This document shows, in pieces, positions 1 to 7,348 of a stretch of DNA of 9,238 bases (the first letter of the stretch is position 1; each line of letters starts with the position of its first letter). Position numbers and translations under genes: made by a program. Source of the DNA: DTJG01 sp964532995 (GTDB taxonomy: Bacteria > Ratteibacteria > UBA8468 > B48-G9 > DTJG01); contig CAZHJN010000058.1 in NCBI GenBank assembly GCA_964532995.1, positions 1 through 9,238 on the forward strand. Reading direction: 5' to 3'. Below the pieces are notes generated by a model. The model saw nothing but the letters and a program-made list of their open reading frames with translations. It did no database searches and was not told the DNA's origin.

Positions 1-40
1 TAAAATGATACCATAAACATTGCGATTATTAAATTTTTCA

Positions 41-69
41 TTGACCTGTGACCTTTTTACATTTATAAT
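41..69 (+). promoter_or_regulatory. sigma70-type promoter of the gatC operon
   Basis: The -35 hexamer TTGACC (41-46) is followed by exactly 17 nt and the -10 hexamer TATAAT (64-69), 11 of 12 matches to the housekeeping consensus. Transcription would start near 75-77, leaving a leader of only about a dozen bases that consists mostly of the ribosome binding site AAAGGGAGG (76-84) before the gatC ATG at 88. No other good promoter was seen before 8166, so this one probably serves all ten genes to 8161. The call rests on sequence match alone. Confidence 0.8.
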
Positions 70-87
70 ATATTTAAAGGGAGGAAA

Positions 88-375
88 ATGTCTATAATCG
101 ACAAAAACACAATAGATTATATCGCGAAACTTGCAAGAATAAGGTTAAGCGAAGAGGAAAAGAACAGATTTGTTTCTGATCTGGAAAGCATAATTGGTTA
201 TGTTTCACAGCTCAACCAGCTGAACACACAAAATATCGAACCAGCAAAACATGTTTTACCTCTTCATAATATTTGCAGAAAAGACAAAAGAAAACAATCC
301 CTTCGTTCAGAGGAAGTCCTCAAAAACGCCCCGGAAAAGGCTGATAACATGTTCAAAGTTCCAGGAATAATATAA
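88..375 (+). CDS. gatC: Asp-tRNA(Asn)/Glu-tRNA(Gln) amidotransferase subunit C
   Basis: This is the small subunit of the GatCAB amidotransferase, which converts misacylated Glu-tRNA(Gln) and/or Asp-tRNA(Asn) to Gln-tRNA and Asn-tRNA in the cytoplasm. GatC wraps around and stabilises GatA and GatB. The 95-residue length is normal. Family hallmarks are the N-terminal helix with YIAKLARIRLSEEE (residues 11-24), the central EPAKHVLPL segment (51-59) and the C-terminal NAPEKADNMFKVPGII ending. The start is fixed by the strong AAAGGGAGG at 76-84. It is the first gene of the operon, and its stop overlaps the accA start by one base (TAATG). gatA and gatB are not adjacent as they often are, so they must be elsewhere if the enzyme is functional. 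The identification is secure from the sequence pattern. Confidence 0.96.
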   Translation: MSIIDKNTIDYIAKLARIRLSEEEKNRFVSDLESIIGYVSQLNQLNTQNIEPAKHVLPLHNICRKDKRKQSLRSEEVLKNAPEKADNMFKVPGII

Positions 376-1358
376 TGAGCACAACAGAAAAAAAATATCT
401 TGATTTTGAAAAGCCTCTTGAAGAAATTGAAAAACAAATACTTGACCTCCAGGAATTAAGAAAAAAAAGAAATGTGGATAATCAACTCCAGATAACTCAG
501 CTTCAGCAACTTTTCAGAGAAAAAACAAAAGAAATTTACTCCAATCTGACAGCGTGGCAAAAAGTTCAGATAGCAAGACATCCATACAAACCACACACAG
601 GTGATTATATAGAAGGTTTGATTGAAAATTTCTTTGAGTTGCATGGTGACCGTATTTGTGGTGATGATTCCGCAATCATTGCAGGAATTGGCAAATTCAG
701 GGGCAGGTCAGTTGCAGTCATTGGGCATCAAAAGGGAAAAGATACAGATGAAAATATTAGAAGAAATTTTGGCATGGCACACCCGGAAGGTTATAGAAAA
801 GCTCTCAGAATAATGAAACTTGCTGAGAAATTTTCCTTTCCTGTAATAACACTTGTTGATACTCCAGGTGCACATCCTCATATAGAAGCAGAAGAAAGAA
901 ATCAGGCTCTGGCGATAGCAAATAATATTTATCAGATGAGCGAAATTCAGACACCAATAATAGTTGTGATAATAGGGGAGGGTGGTAGTGGTGGAGCCCT
1001 TGGAATTGGGGTTGGAGATAAAATTGTGATGCTCGAATTTGCAATATACTCAGTAATTTCTCCGGAAGGATGTGCTTCAATATTGTGGAAAGACCAAAAA
1101 GCTATCAGGGAGGCATCCGAATCATTGAGACTCACTGCGCCCGAGCTACTAAAACTCGGATTAATAGATGATATAATAAATGAACCTCCTGGTGGTGCTC
1201 ATTCTCAGCCGGGAGAAATGATCAAGATGCTGGGAGATTACCTTGAAAAAAGCATCATTGAACTATCCACAATTGAACCAGGCATCCTGATAGAAAAAAG
1301 ATATGAAAAGTACAGAAAAATAGGTTTCTATAACACATTGAATCAGGAAAAATCATGA
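375..1358 (+). CDS. accA: Acetyl-CoA carboxylase carboxyltransferase subunit alpha
   Basis: AccA pairs with AccD to transfer the carboxyl group from carboxybiotin to acetyl-CoA, making malonyl-CoA, the first step of fatty acid synthesis. The 327-residue protein has the family layout: an N-terminal LDFEKPLEEIEKQI helix region (9-22), the HPYKPHTGDYIEGL segment (69-82), the VDTPGA loop (161-166), the oxyanion-type glycine motif GEGGSGGALGIGVGD (201-215) and YSVISPEGCASILWKD (225-240). The start overlaps the gatC stop, with AGGA at 363-366 in good position. The stop overlaps the hisG start (ATGA). One oddity is that the loop usually reading about AYPG-x-GAEERGQ reads AHPHIEAEERNQ (166-177), so two normally conserved glycines and a tyrosine are replaced. 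accD is not in the window. Family assignment is secure. Whether the loop change alters kinetics is unknown. Confidence 0.96.
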   Translation: MSTTEKKYLDFEKPLEEIEKQILDLQELRKKRNVDNQLQITQLQQLFREKTKEIYSNLTAWQKVQIARHPYKPHTGDYIEGLIENFFELHGDRICGDDSAIIAGIGKFRGRSVAVIGHQKGKDTDENIRRNFGMAHPEGYRKALRIMKLAEKFSFPVITLVDTPGAHPHIEAEERNQALAIANNIYQMSEIQTPIIVVIIGEGGSGGALGIGVGDKIVMLEFAIYSVISPEGCASILWKDQKAIREASESLRLTAPELLKLGLIDDIINEPPGGAHSQPGEMIKMLGDYLEKSIIELSTIEPGILIEKRYEKYRKIGFYNTLNQEKS

Positions 1359-2233
1359 AAAACAAGTTAAAACTTGCCATACCAAAAGGAAGTCTGCAGG
1401 AATCAACCATAAATTTATTTGTGAATGCGGGTTTTGAAATATCAACAATAAGCAGAAGTTATTATCTGTCATTTGATGATCCAGAAATAGAAGCAGTTTT
1501 GATAAGAGCGCAGGAAATACCGAGATATGTGGAATTGGGTGTTTTTGATGCAGGTATCTCGGGAAAAGACTGGATACTGGAAAACAGAGCAAAAGTTATG
1601 GAAATATGTGAACTGTGCTATGCAAAACATGGATTGAAACCTGTGAAAATTGTGCTTGCGGTTCCCGAAAAATCAAAAATCACTTCAGTTAAAGACCTTG
1701 AAGGCAAAATCATTGCCACAGAACTTGTAAACCTTACAAAAGATTATCTTAAAAAATACAAAGTCACATGTAATGTGGAGTTTTCCTGGGGAGCTACAGA
1801 AATAAAAGCAAGTTGCAACCTTGTCGATGCTATAGTTGAAATCACGGAAACAGGAACCACAATTGCATCGCATGGGTTAAAAATAATCGATGTTATTATG
1901 GAATCCACACCACGTTTTTTTGTAAACAGGAAAGCATGGAATGATTCATGGAAAAAAGAAAAGATGCAAAAAATTGCATTGCTCCTTGAAGGAGCTCTGA
2001 ATGCAAGCAAGAAAGTTGGATTAAAAATGAATGCTCAGGAAAAAGATATACCGGAAATTTTAAAGAAATTACCAGCAATAAAAAAACCCACCATTTCTCC
2101 ACTTTCTGCTAAGGGTTGGTACGCACTTGAAACAATTATTGACAGAAAGGAAGCGAAAGAAATAATCCCGGAATTAAAAAAACTCGGTGCATCAGGAATT
2201 GTTGAATATAACATAAATAAACTCGTTTATTGA
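1355..2233 (+). CDS. hisG: ATP phosphoribosyltransferase, long form
   Basis: HisG catalyses the first step of histidine biosynthesis, joining PRPP to ATP to form phosphoribosyl-ATP. The 292-residue length marks the long (HisG_L) form, which has a C-terminal ACT-like regulatory domain (about 217-290, ending GASGIVEYNINKLV) that binds histidine and does not need HisZ. Visible motifs are the N-terminal LAIPKGSLQE (7-16), the DAGISGKDWI segment (65-74) and the PRPP-binding loop DAIVEITETGTTIA (158-171). The start overlaps the accA stop by four bases, with AGGA at 1345-1348 six bases upstream. It is the only histidine gene here, so the pathway is scattered in this genome. Feedback inhibition by histidine is expected from the family, not shown by the window. 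Confidence 0.95.
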   Translation: MKNKLKLAIPKGSLQESTINLFVNAGFEISTISRSYYLSFDDPEIEAVLIRAQEIPRYVELGVFDAGISGKDWILENRAKVMEICELCYAKHGLKPVKIVLAVPEKSKITSVKDLEGKIIATELVNLTKDYLKKYKVTCNVEFSWGATEIKASCNLVDAIVEITETGTTIASHGLKIIDVIMESTPRFFVNRKAWNDSWKKEKMQKIALLLEGALNASKKVGLKMNAQEKDIPEILKKLPAIKKPTISPLSAKGWYALETIIDRKEAKEIIPELKKLGASGIVEYNINKLVY

Positions 2234-2246
2234 CAGGAGATATCAC

Positions 2247-2342
2247 ATGCCATGCGGAAAAAAAAGAAAAAGAAAAAAGATTAAAACGCATAAAAGAAAA
2301 AAGAGATTGCGCGCCCTGAGACATAAAAAGAGAAAAAGATAA
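2247..2342 (+). CDS. bS22/AURKAIP1-COX24-like ribosomal microprotein (31 aa)
   Basis: This very short gene encodes 31 residues beginning MPCGKKRKRKKIKTHKRKKR and ending RHKKRKR. Twenty of the 31 residues are Lys or Arg. The pattern MPCGKKRKR...THKRKKRLR...RHKK matches the short bacterial AURKAIP1/COX24-domain proteins known from Bacteroidetes and PVC bacteria, relatives of mycobacterial bS22 and mitochondrial mS38, which sit in the small ribosomal subunit near the decoding region. Translation is well supported: AGGAG at 2235-2239 is seven bases before the ATG. The gene fills the gap between the hisG stop (2233) and the TPR gene exactly, with its TAA directly followed by the next ATG. No transmembrane or signal sequence is present. 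Ribosomal location is inferred from the family. The open frame itself is convincing despite its length. Confidence 0.85.
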   Translation: MPCGKKRKRKKIKTHKRKKRLRALRHKKRKR

Positions 2343-3716
2343 ATGATAAAATTTTATCTCCTGGCATTCTCCCTCTTTCTCGTCGGATGCAGTTCTATCC
2401 CGGTGAAAACGAGAGGTGATGCGGTTACGACCGATGATATGGCAAAAAAGTTTTATATTCAGGGGCTCCTCTATGAGGTTGATGGAGATCTGGAAAATGC
2501 TCTTTTAAATTACAGAAAATCGCTTGAAGCAAATTCCAGAAACAGTTATCTGTATGGCAAAACAGGAAGAACCCTTTTAAGACAAAAAAAATATGCAGAA
2601 GCGGAAAAAATGTTTCTGAAAGCCATATCGCTTGATGAGAAAGAAGCAGAGAACTATCTGAATCTTGGACTGGTTTATTATTATAAAAAGTCCTACGATA
2701 AAGCGGTATCATTCATTGAAAAGGGACTTAAAATAAAGGAATTTCCATCTTACAGGATGGTCCTGTGCGATCTTTATGCATCAACCGGTCAATACGAAAA
2801 GTCTTTAGTATCTTACAGAATTCTTATTGATACATTTCCTTCGAATTTTCTTCTTCACTATAATTCAGGACTTCTTCTAAAAAATTTGGAAAGATTAAAT
2901 GAAGCGGAAGATGCCTTTCTTAAAGCAATAAAACTGCAACCAGCTTTTTTCAAAAGTTATATCGAACTGGGTTCAATCTATGAAAAAAGCAACAGAACAG
3001 AAGACGCACTGAACAATTATAAAAAAGCGATGGAACTTTCTCCTGATGATCCTGTGGCTTATGAAAAATTAACAGAATTGTATATCAAACAGAGTAATTG
3101 GCAAGAGGTCGAAAATATCCTGATAAAAGCAGTTAAAAGAAACGTTCAATCATCAATGATAAATCAGGTGCTCGGTTCTATAAGCTTTCAGAACAAAAGA
3201 TACGCGGAAGCAGAGTTCTATTATAAAAGAGCGCTGATGATTAAAGAAGACCCCGCAATATGGTTCAATCTTGGTATCGTACATGATAAAATGGGTAATA
3301 AGAAAGAAATGGAAAAATGCATGCGACGGGTGATTGAACTTGATCCACTGAATCATCTTGCTCTGAATTATCTTGGATATTCGCTTTTACTGGAAGATAG
3401 AGACATTCATGAAGCATTCATTATGATTCAAAAAGCAGTAAATCTTGATCCCGATAACGGTGCGTATCTTGACAGTCTCGGCTGGGCATATTACAAAAAG
3501 GGGAATTATAAACTGGCTGAAAAATTATTGAAAAAGGCACAGCAAAAAGAGATAGATCCTGAAATTTTTGAACATCTTGGATATCTCTATTATCAAAAAA
3601 ATGATAATCTGCGAGCGATTTACTGGTGGGCAAGATCTCATGAACTCTCTCCGAAAGAGGAAATCCTGATGATGATAGAGAAAGCAAAACAGAAACTGTC
3701 TGCACGCGAGAAATGA
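2343..3716 (+). CDS. TPR-repeat lipoprotein
   Basis: This is a 457-residue protein with a lipoprotein signal: a short hydrophobic stretch (4-15) and the lipobox LVGC, with Cys16 as the likely lipidated residue. It should be anchored in a membrane facing the periplasm. From about residue 34 to 435 it is almost entirely tetratricopeptide repeats, about eleven or twelve 34-residue units, with repeated A-x-x-x-Y-x-K-A-L-x-L-x-P signatures (for example 222-235, 288-301 and 389-399). The pair NYLGYSLLL (342-350) and AYLDSLGWAYYKKGNY (374-389) is common in envelope TPR proteins of Gram-negative bacteria. TPR arrays bind other proteins; the partner cannot be read from sequence. The ATG follows the preceding TAA directly and has no strong ribosome site, suggesting coupled translation. 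Its stop overlaps dxs (ATGA). The lipoprotein implies an outer-membrane type of envelope, which is inference. Confidence 0.88.
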   Translation: MIKFYLLAFSLFLVGCSSIPVKTRGDAVTTDDMAKKFYIQGLLYEVDGDLENALLNYRKSLEANSRNSYLYGKTGRTLLRQKKYAEAEKMFLKAISLDEKEAENYLNLGLVYYYKKSYDKAVSFIEKGLKIKEFPSYRMVLCDLYASTGQYEKSLVSYRILIDTFPSNFLLHYNSGLLLKNLERLNEAEDAFLKAIKLQPAFFKSYIELGSIYEKSNRTEDALNNYKKAMELSPDDPVAYEKLTELYIKQSNWQEVENILIKAVKRNVQSSMINQVLGSISFQNKRYAEAEFYYKRALMIKEDPAIWFNLGIVHDKMGNKKEMEKCMRRVIELDPLNHLALNYLGYSLLLEDRDIHEAFIMIQKAVNLDPDNGAYLDSLGWAYYKKGNYKLAEKLLKKAQQKEIDPEIFEHLGYLYYQKNDNLRAIYWWARSHELSPKEEILMMIEKAKQKLSAREK

Positions 3717-5542
3717 ATAATAATTTACTCGAAAAAGTCAATCAATCCCCAGGGATTTTGAAGAATTTTTCAAAAAAAGAACTTGAACAACTCTGCTGTG
3801 AAATCAGAGAAAAAATTATAGAAACCGTTTCTATCAACGGTGGACATCTTGCATCAAACCTTGGAATGGTTGAAATAACTGTGGTACTGCACTATCTGCT
3901 GAACATACCCGAAGACAGGATAATATTTGATGTTGGACATCAAGCATATGCCCATAAATTACTCACCGGCAGATTAGAAAAATTCAATACACTCAGAAAA
4001 CACCACGGAATTTCCGGTTTTCCTGATCCAGATGAAAGCAATGCTGATATTTTTATAACCGGACATGCCGGCACCGCGATATCATGCGCTCTTGGATTGC
4101 AAACCGCAGAAGACCTTAAGGGAGGAAAAGCTAAAACAGTCGTGGTTATAGGTGATGGTTCTCTTACCAATGGTGTTACGTTCGAAGGGTTGAATAATCT
4201 TGGAACCTCTGGAAAGAAAATTCTGGTCATACTCAATGATAATAATTTTTCCATTTCAAAAACACGTGGTGCTCTCTCGTATTATTTAACAAAATTGATA
4301 ACAATGCCTGTTCTGATAAAATCGAAAGAGGAATTAAAGGAAATTATAGAAAAAATTCCAGGAATAGGAGAACAGATTGTTAAGGTCAGTCAAAACATTG
4401 AACAAAAAACCAGATACCTTGTAATTCCAGGTGTTTTTTTTGAAAAACTCGGCATTAAATATTTCGGTCCAATTGATGGACATGATATAACACAACTTCT
4501 GGATGTGCTCAAGAATATTAATTCATATAATGGACCTGTTATCCTGCATACAATAACACGAAAGGGAAAAGGATATATTTATGCGGAACAGAATCCTGAA
4601 AAATTTCACAGTATCGGTCCATTTGATATTGAAACTGGAAAACAATTAAATCAGAAGCCATCAACAGGAAGTTTTGTTGGAAGTTTTCTCGAAGAAGCAG
4701 GTGATAAATATGATTTTTGCGTTATTACAGCCGCTATGGAACACGGACTTGGCTTTGATGGTTTTGCTAAAAAATTTCCTCACAGGTTCTTTGATGTTGG
4801 AATAGCAGAAAGCCACAGCCTTATCTTTGCAGCAGGTATGGCAAGGTCAGGGAAAAAAACTTTTGTCGGCATATACAGCACATTTTTACAGAGAACTTAC
4901 GATCAGATTTTTCATGATATTTGTCTGCAGAATTTACCGGTGGTAATACTTATTGATAGAGCAGGTATTGTCTCTGGAGACGGTCCAACTCATCAGGGTA
5001 TTTACGACATATCTTTTTTACGAACAATCCCGGGTATCACAATTTTTTGTCCTTATTCTCTAAAAAATTTGCATGATATACTTGAATTATCGCTTGAATT
5101 CAAGAGTCCTGCAGCAATAAGATATCCAAGAGAAAAACTGGAAGATGATGTGCAGGAAATCAGGAAAAATGCTAAAATTTTGTGTCTGGCAACAGGCTCA
5201 ATAGCTTCAACGGTGAAAAAAGCTTGTATGGATCTGAACGAAAATGGGATAGATGTGGATTTTGTACCTGTCAGTCAGGTTAAACCACTGGAAAACAAAG
5301 TTGAAAAGATGCTCTCGAAATACAATAAAATCATTACGTGTGAAGAAGCGATAATTTCAGGGGGATTTGGAACAAGTATTCTCGAACTTTGTAATGACAG
5401 GTTTACAAACATTAGAGTATTCAGGCTTGGATTGCCAGAAACATATATTAAAATTGGATCGCGAGATGAGCTTTTGAAAGATTTTAATCTTGATGAAAAA
5501 GGCTTAATTGAGAATCTCAAACGAATTTGCAAAAATGACTAA
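3713..5542 (+). CDS. dxs: 1-deoxy-D-xylulose-5-phosphate synthase
   Basis: Dxs condenses pyruvate and glyceraldehyde 3-phosphate with thiamine diphosphate to form DXP, the entry point of the MEP isoprenoid pathway and of thiamine and pyridoxal synthesis. The 609 residues are near the usual 620-640. Visible motifs are HLASNLG (45-51), VGHQAYAHK (74-82), the ThDP/Mg motif GDGSLTNG (147-154) with NDNNFSIS (175-182), DVGIAESH (361-368) with catalytic Glu366, YSTFLQRTYDQ (388-398) with Arg394, DRAG (415-418) and GDGPTHQG (422-429) with His427. The residue after the catalytic Glu is Ser; AEQH is typical. The start overlaps the TPR gene stop. The tail overlaps nadK by eight bases. The dxs-nadK linkage is known in other phyla (dxs-tlyA-nadK) and fits the NADPH need of the next MEP enzyme, IspC. 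Confidence 0.96.
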   Translation: MNNNLLEKVNQSPGILKNFSKKELEQLCCEIREKIIETVSINGGHLASNLGMVEITVVLHYLLNIPEDRIIFDVGHQAYAHKLLTGRLEKFNTLRKHHGISGFPDPDESNADIFITGHAGTAISCALGLQTAEDLKGGKAKTVVVIGDGSLTNGVTFEGLNNLGTSGKKILVILNDNNFSISKTRGALSYYLTKLITMPVLIKSKEELKEIIEKIPGIGEQIVKVSQNIEQKTRYLVIPGVFFEKLGIKYFGPIDGHDITQLLDVLKNINSYNGPVILHTITRKGKGYIYAEQNPEKFHSIGPFDIETGKQLNQKPSTGSFVGSFLEEAGDKYDFCVITAAMEHGLGFDGFAKKFPHRFFDVGIAESHSLIFAAGMARSGKKTFVGIYSTFLQRTYDQIFHDICLQNLPVVILIDRAGIVSGDGPTHQGIYDISFLRTIPGITIFCPYSLKNLHDILELSLEFKSPAAIRYPREKLEDDVQEIRKNAKILCLATGSIASTVKKACMDLNENGIDVDFVPVSQVKPLENKVEKMLSKYNKIITCEEAIISGGFGTSILELCNDRFTNIRVFRLGLPETYIKIGSRDELLKDFNLDEKGLIENLKRICKND

Positions 5543-6320
5543 TATATCCATAATCACAAATCCTAAAATTGCCGGTATGAAAGAAATAAAAATGGATTTT
5601 GAGAGAATCATTCTTGCCAGCGGAGCAAAATGCGTACCTTTTGGCAAAGAAACAGAAATTCTTATTTCTCTTGGCGGGGATGGAACTGTTTTAAAGGGAT
5701 TCAGAATGCTGCATTCAATGAGAATACCTTTGCTTGGCTTGAACTTTGGTAGGTTTGGTTTTCTGACAGTGGACTGTAAAAACAGGGAAGAAATCATCAA
5801 AAATGCTATCTCAGGAAATCTCAGAATTTCACCGAGGATGTATCTGGAAGGCAGTATCTCAAACAAAGAAGGAAAAAGGTCTGTGGGAAAAGCATTAAAT
5901 GAAATGTTAATTTTCAGGAAGGACATAAGAATGGTTGAATTTGAACTGACGCTGGGAGCAACCATATTCTATTTCAGGGCGGATGGAATAATTATCAGCA
6001 CACCAACAGGTTCTACAGCCCATTCTTTCTCAGCAGGTGGTCCAATAGTTTTTCCGGAAGACAAAGGAATGATAATTGTTGCGTTTGCACCATTCAGCGC
6101 TGCATGGAGAAATTGTGTTTATGAAGGTGAAAAAATAATGTTGAAACCATCAAGAGATTGCGATATTATTCTTGATGGACAGGAGAAAATAGATATAAAA
6201 GAAAACGAATTGCTCGAAATCAAACCAGGAAAAGAATCATTCAAATTGTTGGTACCTGCTGAATGGGATTTCTGGAGAACACTCAAGGAGAAATTTTCGT
6301 GGGGAAAAGGTTTAGTATAA
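5535..6320 (+). CDS. nadK: NAD kinase
   Basis: NadK phosphorylates NAD to NADP in the cytoplasm. With the ATG at 5535 the protein has 261 residues and begins MTNISIITNPK, the usual first beta strand of the family. A TTG at 5508 in frame has an AAAAAGG upstream and would add nine residues that fit nothing in the family, so I prefer 5535, which overlaps dxs by eight bases and is probably translationally coupled. Motifs are GGDGT (47-51, catalytic Asp49), NE (122-123), DGIIISTPTGSTA (150-162), SAGGPI (166-171) and a C-terminal FSWG (254-257). Two unusual positions stand out: His163 where the STPTGSTAY motif normally has Tyr, and Phe187 where a P-H-S triplet is usual. The N-terminal segment before GGDGT is also short. 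The enzyme identity is still clear. Confidence 0.94.
   Translation: MTNISIITNPKIAGMKEIKMDFERIILASGAKCVPFGKETEILISLGGDGTVLKGFRMLHSMRIPLLGLNFGRFGFLTVDCKNREEIIKNAISGNLRISPRMYLEGSISNKEGKRSVGKALNEMLIFRKDIRMVEFELTLGATIFYFRADGIIISTPTGSTAHSFSAGGPIVFPEDKGMIIVAFAPFSAAWRNCVYEGEKIMLKPSRDCDIILDGQEKIDIKENELLEIKPGKESFKLLVPAEWDFWRTLKEKFSWGKGLV
6285..6290 (+). promoter_or_regulatory. Shine-Dalgarno deciding a GTG start for the ferredoxin gene
   Basis: AAGGAG lies inside the end of nadK, eight bases before an in-frame GTG at 6299. An ATG further upstream in the same frame (6263) has no ribosome binding site and would place 12 extra non-ferredoxin residues at the N-terminus. The GTG is therefore the better start. 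Confidence 0.75.
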
Positions 6321-6541
6321 AAATTTCCAAAAATAGATGTAAAGGCTGTGGTCTCTGTATTGATGTTTGTTCACAAAAAATATTAAGGAGTTCAAAACTT
6401 TTTAATAAGTTCGGTTACCATTTCGTTGAGGTATGCCAGGACAATTGCAGGGGTTGCAAAAAATGTGCAATAATATGTCCTGAGGCAGCAATAGAGATTT
6501 TTTTTGATGAGGACCAAACTCAAGCAAAGGAGGAAAAATGA
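6299..6541 (+). CDS. 2x[4Fe-4S] ferredoxin, KorD/VorD-like
   Basis: This is an 80-residue electron carrier with two complete cluster motifs: C14-x2-C17-x2-C20-x3-C24 and C50-x2-C53-x2-C56-x3-C60-P. The spacing, with a linker containing FNKFGYHFVEV (35-45), resembles the delta subunit of 2-oxoacid:ferredoxin oxidoreductases (2-oxoglutarate or ketoisovalerate type), where a KGYHPVEV-like stretch sits in the same place. No alpha, beta or gamma subunit follows, so it is either a free ferredoxin or a subunit whose partners lie elsewhere. The first motif is followed by Ser instead of the usual Pro. The GTG start at 6299 is chosen for its AAGGAG at 6285-6290. It overlaps nadK by 22 bases and the next gene by four (ATGA). 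Cluster binding is clear; the physiological partner is unknown. Confidence 0.88.
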   Translation: MGKRFSIKISKNRCKGCGLCIDVCSQKILRSSKLFNKFGYHFVEVCQDNCRGCKKCAIICPEAAIEIFFDEDQTQAKEEK

Positions 6542-7347
6542 AGATCGGAGTCATTCCGGATTGTTTCAGGATTCCAATTAAACAGGCAATAAAAAAAGCA
6601 AAGGAATTGGACCTTGATGGTATTCAACCATATGCAACACGTGGAGATTTAGACCCGGCAAATATGTCAGGAACCGCGAGGGAAGATTTTAAAAAATTCG
6701 TATCTGATCTTGATATTGAAATATCGGCACTGGTAGGTGATTTTGGAGGACACGGTTTTACGGATTCAAAAACCCTTGATTGGCGAGTAAAAAGGACAAA
6801 AGAGGTGATTGACCTTGCTTTAGATCTTGGTGTAAAAGTTGTTACAACCCATATTGGATTTGTACCTGAAAACTCAAATTCAACTGAATGGAAACTTTTA
6901 CTGGAATCTCTTCCAGAAGTTGGCAACTATGCAGCTGATAAAGGAATTGTTCTTGCAACTGAAACAGGACCTGAACCAGCAGCAACCCTTAAAAAATTGC
7001 TTACAAAACTGAATAATCCGGGGATCAGGGTTAACTATGACCCTGCAAATCTTGTGATGGTGGCAGGAGACGATCCGGTAAAAGGTGTATATGAATTAAA
7101 AGATTACATAGTGCATACGCATGCAAAAGACGGGATTAAACTTCCAGATGAAAATGGAAAAAAACGCTGGAAAGAACTACCTCTTGGAGAAGGAAATGTA
7201 AATTTTGTGGAATATCTTAAAGCAATGAAGGAAATTGGTTATTCCGGTTTTTTTACAATTGAAAGAGAGGTTGGGGAAAATCCTGAAACAGATATTATCA
7301 AAGCAAGAGATTTTTTAAGAAGTCTTTCAATAGAATTGAGTTATTAG
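6538..7347 (+). CDS. Sugar phosphate isomerase/epimerase-like TIM-barrel protein
   Basis: This 269-residue protein belongs to the xylose isomerase-like TIM-barrel (AP endonuclease 2) superfamily. Its candidate divalent-metal ligands fall at the ends of successive strands as expected: His105 in TTHIGF, Glu142 in ATETGPEP, Asp168 in VNYDPANL, His193/His195 in VHTHAKDG and Glu242/Glu244 in TIERE. Family members isomerise or epimerise sugars, sugar phosphates or inositols; the substrate here cannot be assigned. The start has a strong AAAGGAGG at 6526-6533 and overlaps the ferredoxin stop by four bases. This superfamily is often expanded in carbohydrate-degrading PVC bacteria, but the housekeeping operon setting differs from a sugar-utilisation locus. 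There is no signal peptide, so it should be cytoplasmic. Confidence 0.88.
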   Translation: MKIGVIPDCFRIPIKQAIKKAKELDLDGIQPYATRGDLDPANMSGTAREDFKKFVSDLDIEISALVGDFGGHGFTDSKTLDWRVKRTKEVIDLALDLGVKVVTTHIGFVPENSNSTEWKLLLESLPEVGNYAADKGIVLATETGPEPAATLKKLLTKLNNPGIRVNYDPANLVMVAGDDPVKGVYELKDYIVHTHAKDGIKLPDENGKKRWKELPLGEGNVNFVEYLKAMKEIGYSGFFTIEREVGENPETDIIKARDFLRSLSIELSY

Positions 7348-7348
7348 A

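Noticed and set aside
1..40. Tail of an upstream gene at the window start
   Set aside because: Only 40 AT-rich bases are available, with no readable coding pattern. No claim can be made.
2247..2342. A-rich low-complexity spacer between hisG and the TPR gene
   Set aside because: The in-frame Shine-Dalgarno, the family-like MPCGKKRKR start and the exact fit show a real microgene, not filler.
5508..5534. Upstream TTG start for nadK
   Set aside because: An AAAAAGG precedes it, but the nine extra residues do not resemble the family N-terminus, whereas the ATG at 5535 begins the first beta strand (NISIITNPK). Kept only as an alternative.
5504..5965. Long - strand open frame (153 codons) opposite nadK
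   Set aside because: It is a shadow of nadK, low complexity in Ser/Leu/Ile, without a recognisable domain. The + strand frame carries the NAD kinase motifs.
6263..6298. Upstream ATG start for the ferredoxin
   Set aside because: No ribosome binding site precedes it and the residues are an out-of-frame reading of nadK. The GTG at 6299 has AAGGAG at ideal spacing.
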